A stretch of 5,949 nt of DNA. Source: Rhodospirillaceae bacterium. Its GTDB lineage: Bacteria > Pseudomonadota > Alphaproteobacteria > Rhodospirillales > Magnetospirillaceae. The DNA lies in NCBI GenBank assembly GCA_013349735.1, contig DUZC01000197.1, positions 1 to 5,949 on the forward strand, read 5' to 3'. Position numbers and translations under genes: made by a program. Below are positions 1 through 4,202 of the stretch, in pieces (position 1 is the stretch's first letter; every line of letters begins with the position of its first letter). Below the pieces are notes generated by a model that ran no database searches, was not told where the DNA came from, and was given only the letters and a program-made list of their open reading frames with translations.

Positions 1-1281
1 CATGCCTTCGCGTAAATTGCGTTCAACATTTTCCACCACGACGATCGCATCATCGACGACGATGCCCACCGCCAGGACCAGCCCGAACAGGGACAGATTG
101 TTAAGCGAATAGCCCATGGCCAGCAGGGCGCCAAAGGTGCCGATCAGCGAAACCGGAATGGCGACGATAGGAATGACCGAGGCCCGCCAGGTCTGCAGGA
201 ACAGGATCACCACCACCACCACCAAAAGGATGGCTTCGAAGATGGTTTTATAAACCTCGTGGATGGACTGGTCGATGAACTCGGTCGGGTTATAGACCAC
301 GGTATATTTCAGGCCGGGGGGGAAGGTTTTGGATAAGCCCTCCATCGTCGACAGCAGTCTGGCCGCCGTATCCAGGGCGTTGGAGCCGGGCAGCTGGAAG
401 ATGCCCATGGGCACGGCGCGCTGATCATCCAGATAGCCGTTGACGTTATAATCTTGAGCGCCAAGTTCAACGCGGGCGATATCGCGGATCCGGGTGACCC
501 GGCCATCTTTATCGCTTTTTACCACCACATCGGCAAAATCCGACGGATCGGTCAGCCGGCCGAGGGTCTGCACATTGAATTGAAAGGCGCCGGGTTTGTC
601 CATCGGCGGTTGGCCAAGAACACCGGCGGCGACCTGGACATTCTGTGCCTGCAAGGCCGCCAGCACTTCCGCGGCGGTCAGGTTGCGGGCGGCCACTTTT
701 TCAGGATCGAGCCAAACGCGCATGGCATAATCGCGGGCACCGAACACCACCACGCTGCCGACCCCCTCGACCCGGGTCAGGACATCCTTGACCTGCAAAG
801 TGGCGTAATTGGACAGATAGAGCTGATCGCGCGAACCATCCGGCGAATAGAGATGGATGACCATCAGGAAGTCCGGCGAATTTTTAACCACCGAGACCCC
901 CAATCTTTGCACTTCGGCGGGTAATTGCGGGATCGCCAGCGCGACCCGGTTTTGCACCAGCACCTGCGCGATATTGAGATTGGTTCCCTGTTTGAACGTG
1001 ACCGTCAGGCGCAGATTGCCATCACCCGTCGCCTGACTGGACATATACAGCATGTTTTCCACGCCGTTGATCTGCTGCTCCAGCGGCGTCGCCACCGTGT
1101 TGGCCACCACCTGACCCGAGGCCCCGGGATAGCCGGCGGTGATGATGATGGTGGGGGGGGCGATCTCGGGATATTGGGCCAAAGGCAAAGCAAAATAAGC
1201 GATCGCCCCGATCAGGGTGATGAACACCGCGACAACCGTCGCGAAAATAGGACGGTCGATAAAAAAATGGGACAGCCGCAT
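1..1281 (-). CDS. RND multidrug efflux pump, inner-membrane subunit (HAE1 family, MexF/AcrB-like), C-terminus cut off by window edge
   Basis: This is the proton-driven inner-membrane pump of a tripartite RND exporter that moves drugs or other amphiphilic compounds from periplasm or membrane to the outside. The 427 visible codons start MRLSHFFIDRPIFATV, the standard N-terminus with TM1 at about 12-30. They continue through the first periplasmic porter region (QYPEIAPPT near 36-44, VENMLYMSSQAT near 74-84, AAGVLGQPP) and enter TM2 (about 343-361, FLQTWRA), TM3 and TM4. TM4 carries GIVVDDAIVVVENVERN with D410/D411, equivalent to the proton-relay pair D407/D408 of AcrB. This VDD motif places it in HAE1 (drug) and not HME (metal). 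From memory the sequence is closest to MexF. Full-length relatives have about 1,050 residues, so more than half is missing, off the left edge. ATG 1281 is supported by AGGGG 8 nt upstream. The gene follows the fusion protein by 2 bp, implying translational coupling. Substrate is unknown. Confidence 0.96.
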   Translation of the reverse strand, partial: MRLSHFFIDRPIFATVVAVFITLIGAIAYFALPLAQYPEIAPPTIIITAGYPGASGQVVANTVATPLEQQINGVENMLYMSSQATGDGNLRLTVTFKQGTNLNIAQVLVQNRVALAIPQLPAEVQRLGVSVVKNSPDFLMVIHLYSPDGSRDQLYLSNYATLQVKDVLTRVEGVGSVVVFGARDYAMRVWLDPEKVAARNLTAAEVLAALQAQNVQVAAGVLGQPPMDKPGAFQFNVQTLGRLTDPSDFADVVVKSDKDGRVTRIRDIARVELGAQDYNVNGYLDDQRAVPMGIFQLPGSNALDTAARLLSTMEGLSKTFPPGLKYTVVYNPTEFIDQSIHEVYKTIFEAILLVVVVVILFLQTWRASVIPIVAIPVSLIGTFGALLAMGYSLNNLSLFGLVLAVGIVVDDAIVVVENVERNLREGM

Positions 1282-1283
1282 GG

Positions 1284-2438
1284 CTATTGCCCCTGCGGAC
1301 GGGGCGACAGTGACCCGAGCTGCGCCGTGACCTTGGCCCCGGGGCGGGCCCGCATCAAGCCGTTGATAATAATTTTATCCTCCGGCCCGATCCCGCTTTG
1401 AACCACTTGCATGCCCTCAATAATTTGGCCCGGGACGATCATTTTCGGAATGACCGTACCATCCTCGGCCACGGTCATGACGATTTTGCGGGATTGATCG
1501 GTGACCACGGCGGATTCGGGAACCAGCAAGGCCTGGTAGGGCAGGGTCGAGGGCAGTCTTATTTTGCCGAACCCCCCGGGGGTGATGGCATGTTCGTGAT
1601 TGTCGAGGATCGCCCGGACCCGGATGGTGCCGGTGCCGCGATCAATCTGATTGTCGAGAAAGTCAATTTCGCCGTCACGCCAGCGATCACTGTTGGTGCC
1701 AAGAGCGATACTGACTTTCATTTTGCCGCCGGCTGTGGATTGATCGAGTCCGACACCAAAGGCTTTTTGCAGGCCAAGATAGTCACTTTCGCTCATATCA
1801 AAGGTAAAATGCAGCGGATCAAGCGAGACAATAGTGGTCAGCAAAGTTGCTGGAACCCCATTGGCCCCGCCGCCGCTGATCAGATTTCCGACACTGACCT
1901 GATGCGCGCCGATGCGACCGGCCGTGGGGGCGGTAACCCGGGTAAAGGCCAGATTCAACTCTGCGTCGCGGAGGGTCGCATGGGCCCCTTCGAGAGCGGC
2001 TTCGGCGATCTTCTCCTGTTGCAAGCGGGTATCATAGTCGCTTTGCGCCAGGAAATCCTTTTGCCGCAATTCGCCGCCACGGACCAATTGCCGTTTGGCC
2101 AGTTCCACGGAGGCTGAGGCTTGTGCAACATTGGCCCGTGCCAAAGCCACCGCATTTTCATAAGGGCGCGGGTCAATGACAAAGAGCAGATCGCCTTTGG
2201 CCACCATCTGGCCATCGGTGAAATGGATCTCGGTCAGATAACCGCTGACTTTGGCGCGGATCTCGACAAATTCAACCGCGGCAAACTGGCCGGTATAGTC
2301 CTGATGCTCGGTGATTTCCTTTTGCAGCGGCGGACTTACGGTCACCGGCGGAGCGCCTTGCTGACCAAAGGCGGGGCCGGACAGGAGGAGGCTGCTGGCG
2401 AGGAAAAGGGCGGCGGGGCCGAAAAATTTGGGGGCCAT
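1284..2438 (-). CDS. RND efflux periplasmic membrane-fusion (adaptor) protein, MexE/AcrA-like
   Basis: This is the periplasmic adaptor that joins the RND pump to an outer-membrane channel. From ATG 2438 it has 384 residues, normal for the family. A hydrophobic N-terminal signal (about residues 4-20) is followed by a plausible signal-peptidase I site after PAFG. There is no lipobox cysteine, so it is not an AcrA-type lipoprotein. The first lipoyl half is at about 57-93 (VSGYL, DGQMVAKGDLLFVIDP). An alpha-helical hairpin runs from about 94 to 165, and the second lipoyl half is APTAGRIGAHQVSVGNLIS (about 170-188). The beta-barrel includes GEIDFLDNQIDRGTGTIRVRA near 256-276. The membrane-proximal domain ends in GLMRARPGAKV. 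A TTG six bases upstream (2444) extends the frame, but AAGGA (2445-2449) abuts it directly; the same AAGGA is 6 nt from ATG 2438, so ATG is preferred. It is first in the pump operon. No outer-membrane factor gene is visible; it may lie beyond the left edge. Confidence 0.96.
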   Translation of the reverse strand: MAPKFFGPAALFLASSLLLSGPAFGQQGAPPVTVSPPLQKEITEHQDYTGQFAAVEFVEIRAKVSGYLTEIHFTDGQMVAKGDLLFVIDPRPYENAVALARANVAQASASVELAKRQLVRGGELRQKDFLAQSDYDTRLQQEKIAEAALEGAHATLRDAELNLAFTRVTAPTAGRIGAHQVSVGNLISGGGANGVPATLLTTIVSLDPLHFTFDMSESDYLGLQKAFGVGLDQSTAGGKMKVSIALGTNSDRWRDGEIDFLDNQIDRGTGTIRVRAILDNHEHAITPGGFGKIRLPSTLPYQALLVPESAVVTDQSRKIVMTVAEDGTVIPKMIVPGQIIEGMQVVQSGIGPEDKIIINGLMRARPGAKVTAQLGSLSPRPQGQ

Positions 2439-2458
2439 CTTCAATCCTTGAAACTGAA

Positions 2459-2485
2459 CCGGGGAGTTTAGTAAAGCCTCCCCGG
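2459..2485. promoter_or_regulatory. Inverted repeat overlapping the efflux promoter; candidate repressor operator
   Basis: There are perfect 8-bp arms, CCGGGGAG (2459-2466) and CTCCCCGG (2478-2485), separated by 11 bp that contain a further small dyad TTTA-G-TAAA. One arm overlaps the -10 box and start region and the other sits in the -35/-10 spacer, so a bound dimer would block RNA polymerase. This is the usual layout for TetR- or MarR-type control of RND pumps, but no such regulator is encoded in the window. The repeat could also fold in RNA as a hairpin behind the permease gene. However, no T-run follows it in that direction, so an intrinsic terminator is less likely. Confidence 0.55.
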
Positions 2486-2493
2486 CAAGTCAA
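2465..2493 (-). promoter_or_regulatory. Predicted sigma70-type promoter of the RND efflux operon
   Basis: Read on the minus strand, TTGACT (2488-2493, 5 of 6 to the -35 consensus) is followed after exactly 17 bp by TAAACT (2465-2470, 4 of 6 to the -10 consensus). Transcription would start near 2457-2459, giving a leader of about 20 nt that contains the AAGGA ribosome binding site (2445-2449) of the fusion-protein gene. It lies in the 67-bp gap behind the permease gene, so the pump can be transcribed independently of the permease. This is a prediction from sequence only. Confidence 0.6.
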
Positions 2494-2505
2494 TTCGGCC
2501 CTCAG

Positions 2506-3558
2506 TCATATTAAAAATTCAGGCTCCAGGCGGTCATAGCCCTTCAAACGGTAAACCAGCACCGACAGCAGCCAGCTGGCCAGGAATAAACCGACAATCA
2601 GGAAACCCAAAAGGCCGAAATTGGCGTTCAGTCCGTTAATCGCGTCCCAAAAAGGCCCTTCAAGGGTCAATTGATCGGCCATCAGGCCAAGGACCTCGAC
2701 ACTCCCGACCAGGATCGCCACCAGGACCGACATGCCAGTAATGGTCAGGTTGTAGTAAAGTTTGCGCACCGGCTTTACAAAAGCCCATTGATAGGCGCCA
2801 ACCATTAAAATGCTGTCCAGGGTATCGACCAGGGCCATGCCCGCGGCAAACAAAGCGGGAAACACCAGAATTGACCAGATGGATAGGCCTTGCGCCGCTT
2901 CGGTGGCGGAAATGCCCAAAAGGCCGACTTCGGTGGCGGTGTCAAAGCCCAGGCCGAACAGAAAGCCCAGCGGATACATATGCCAACCGGCATTGATCAG
3001 GCCAAACAGCCGCCGGAACAGCCGGGACAGCAACCCGCCCTGGTTGGTCAACAGATCCATCTCTGCCTCGACCAGCGGATGGCCGCGCCTAACTTGCTGA
3101 AAACGCCGATAAATGCCGATCAGCAAACCGATATTGGCGGCGGCTATGACGAAAAGGAAAAAGGCCGAGACGCTGGTGCCGATCAGACTGCCGGCTTCCT
3201 TTAGACCGGCGAACCGGGTTTCCAGCGCGGCGGCGGTGGCGGCGATGGCCACCGACAAGGCAAAGACCACGGTCGAATGACCCAGCGAAAAATAGAATCC
3301 GACAGCGACCGGCTTCTGTCCCTGCTGCATCAGCTTGCGCGTCACATTGTCGATGGCGGCGATGTGATCGGCATCGACCGCGTGGCGCAGACCGAAGCTA
3401 TAGGCCAGAAGGGCCGTGCCGAGCAAAACCGGATAGTCATGGAAGGCCAGCAAGGCCCAGATCCAGGCCGCCAGATTGGCCAAAATAAGAAAGACGCCAA
3501 GGGTCAGCACGGAATGTCGCAGCGAGACAGCTTCCGGACCTTTCGCCATTCCAACCAT
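2506..3558 (-). CDS. nicT: Nickel/cobalt permease, NiCoT family (HoxN/NixA/NicT type)
   Basis: This is a high-affinity, single-component secondary transporter in the inner membrane that imports Ni2+ (and/or Co2+) for metalloenzymes. The protein has 350 residues, normal for the family, with about eight hydrophobic segments. All family signatures are present: RHAVDADHIAAIDN at 58-71 with the metal-binding His/Asp residues (H59, D64, H65) in the second membrane segment; FSLGHSTVVF at 90-99; LGFLFGLGFDTATEV at 197-211; and GMALVDTLDSILM at 240-252. The last motif has Ser where I would expect Gly after DTLD. A charged cytoplasmic loop lies near 150-185. ATG 3558 is chosen because a G-rich stretch (3565-3569) sits 6 nt upstream; a second ATG (3549) has no properly spaced site. 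The gene is divergent from nikR, and a NikR-type box covers its predicted promoter. That context favours nickel over cobalt as the substrate. Confidence 0.95.
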   Translation of the reverse strand: MVGMAKGPEAVSLRHSVLTLGVFLILANLAAWIWALLAFHDYPVLLGTALLAYSFGLRHAVDADHIAAIDNVTRKLMQQGQKPVAVGFYFSLGHSTVVFALSVAIAATAAALETRFAGLKEAGSLIGTSVSAFFLFVIAAANIGLLIGIYRRFQQVRRGHPLVEAEMDLLTNQGGLLSRLFRRLFGLINAGWHMYPLGFLFGLGFDTATEVGLLGISATEAAQGLSIWSILVFPALFAAGMALVDTLDSILMVGAYQWAFVKPVRKLYYNLTITGMSVLVAILVGSVEVLGLMADQLTLEGPFWDAINGLNANFGLLGFLIVGLFLASWLLSVLVYRLKGYDRLEPEFLI

Positions 3559-3574
3559 GCTGTGCCCCCACCCC

Positions 3575-3602
3575 GTAAGAACTTTTTACAATAATTTCAT
3601 AC
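3575..3602. promoter_or_regulatory. Candidate NikR operator (nickel box)
   Basis: The sequence reads GTAAGA (3575-3580), 16 bp, then TCATAC (3597-3602). The Escherichia coli NikR operator is GTATGA-N16-TCATAC, so 11 of 12 half-site bases and the exact 16-bp spacing match. The single mismatch is in the half-site nearer the permease gene. The box covers the predicted -10 and start site of the permease promoter and lies next to the nikR gene itself. The assignment is a pattern match, strengthened by position. Confidence 0.85.
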
Positions 3603-3620
3603 GGACGCTTTGCCTGTCAA
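3591..3620 (-). promoter_or_regulatory. nicT: Predicted sigma70-type promoter of the nickel permease
   Basis: On the minus strand a perfect -35 TTGACA (3615-3620) is followed after 18 bp by AATTAT (3591-3596, 4 of 6 to the -10 consensus). The transcript would begin around 3583-3585, giving a leader of about 25 nt. The -10 element lies wholly inside the NikR-like box at 3575-3602, so occupancy by NikR would be expected to exclude polymerase. Confidence 0.6.
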
Positions 3621-3641
3621 CCACCTCCTCCGAAGCTGCCC

Positions 3642-3654
3642 TTTGCCGGGCAAA
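3642..3654. repeat. Short palindrome TTTGCC-G-GGCAAA upstream of nikR
   Basis: This is a perfect 6+6 bp dyad with a 1-bp centre. It ends immediately before the possible extended -10 of nikR (3655-3663) and lies 44 bp upstream of the nikR start codon. A single TTTGCC half-site recurs at 3609-3614 in the same intergenic region. It could be a second regulatory site; I do not recognise it as a known operator. Its shortness means chance is possible. Confidence 0.4.
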
Positions 3655-3663
3655 TGTGATAAA
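3655..3663 (+). promoter_or_regulatory. nikR: Possible extended -10 promoter of nikR
   Basis: TGT followed by GATAAA (3658-3663, 4 of 6 to TATAAT) forms a TGn extended -10 element, 35 bp before the nikR ATG. No convincing -35 is found at 16-18 bp upstream, so this is a weak call. The NikR-like box lies more than 50 bp upstream of it and would not directly cover it, which suggests nikR may not be autorepressed through that box. Confidence 0.35.
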
Positions 3664-3686
3664 TCGGGCAGGAGGAACGACCCGAG

Positions 3687-3692
3687 AGGAGG
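3687..3692 (+). promoter_or_regulatory. nikR: Strong ribosome binding site of nikR
   Basis: A full AGGAGG lies 6 nt before ATG 3699 and decides that start. A second AGGAGG at 3670-3675 has no start codon at useful spacing. Confidence 0.85.
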
Positions 3693-3698
3693 GACGCC

Positions 3699-4193
3699 AT
3701 GGAACGCATGACGATTTCATTGGATGATGGTTTGTTGGCAGAGTTCGACGACTATATCCGCCATCGGGGTTATGAGAACCGCTCCGAAGCCATCCGCGAT
3801 CTGCTGCGCGAGCGTCTGGAACTGGACCGTGGCCGCGCCGCCGATGGTGGTCATGCGGTTGGATGCCTCTCTTACGTCTATAATCATCATCAACGGGAAC
3901 TGGCACGCCGCCTGACGGAATCCCAACATGCCCGCCATGACTTGATGTTATCGACCCTGCATGTTCATCTCGATCACGAAAACTGTCTGGAAGTCGTTAT
4001 TGTGCAGGGCGAAATTCCGTCCGTGCGGCAATTTGCCGAGGCGACCATTGCCGAAACCGGGGTGCGGCACGGGAATTTACATCTGGTGGCGGCTGACGTG
4101 ATCCGTGGGCGGCACGAGCATGGCCATGACCATTCCCTAGGTCCGCACCATTCAGCGGCCGGGCCGCATATTCATTTGAAGCCACGCAATTAG
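3699..4193 (+). CDS. nikR: Nickel-responsive transcriptional regulator NikR with a His-rich C-terminal tail
   Basis: This is a homotetrameric ribbon-helix-helix repressor that binds operator DNA when loaded with Ni2+. The N-terminal DNA-binding domain (about 1-45) is MERMTISLDDGLLAEFDDYI with the typical RGYENRSEAIRDLLR helix region. The C-terminal ACT-like metal-binding domain (about 53-135) keeps all four square-planar nickel ligands: H77, H88, H90 and C96, equivalent to E. coli H76, H87, H89 and C95. They lie in SQHARHDL, TLHVHLDHENCLE and their surroundings. GVRHGNLHLV aligns with E. coli GVRHGHLQCL, where the E. coli protein nearly ends (133 residues). Here the protein continues to 164 residues with eight histidines between 139 and 159. 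The start at 3699 is fixed by AGGAGG. It is divergent from the nickel permease, its likely target through the box at 3575-3602. Confidence 0.97.
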   Translation: MERMTISLDDGLLAEFDDYIRHRGYENRSEAIRDLLRERLELDRGRAADGGHAVGCLSYVYNHHQRELARRLTESQHARHDLMLSTLHVHLDHENCLEVVIVQGEIPSVRQFAEATIAETGVRHGNLHLVAADVIRGRHEHGHDHSLGPHHSAAGPHIHLKPRN

Positions 4194-4202
4194 CGCGGGC
4201 CT

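Noticed and set aside
203..225. CAC/GTG trinucleotide run as a microsatellite
   Set aside because: It is five consecutive valine codons in TM2 of the RND pump, ordinary for a hydrophobic helix.
454..2117. Several long plus-strand reading frames opposite the pump genes (for example 454-924, 925-1401, 1398-2117)
   Set aside because: They lie antisense to well-conserved RND and fusion-protein genes, have no recognisable domains, and are explained by the codon bias of the genes on the other strand.
2439..2444. TTG codon at 2444 as the start of the membrane-fusion protein
   Set aside because: The only ribosome-binding-like AAGGA (2445-2449) directly abuts TTG with no spacer, whereas it is 6 nt from ATG 2438; the signal peptide is complete from ATG.
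3615..3635. Minus-strand AGGAGGTGG followed by TTG as a small leader ORF before the permease
   Set aside because: The frame closes after a few codons, and the TTG is better explained as part of the -35 element TTGACA, upstream of the predicted transcript start.
4154..4168. GC-rich hairpin GCGGC-CGG-GCCGC near the nikR 3' end as an intrinsic terminator
   Set aside because: It lies inside the nikR coding sequence, has short arms, and is not followed by a T-run.
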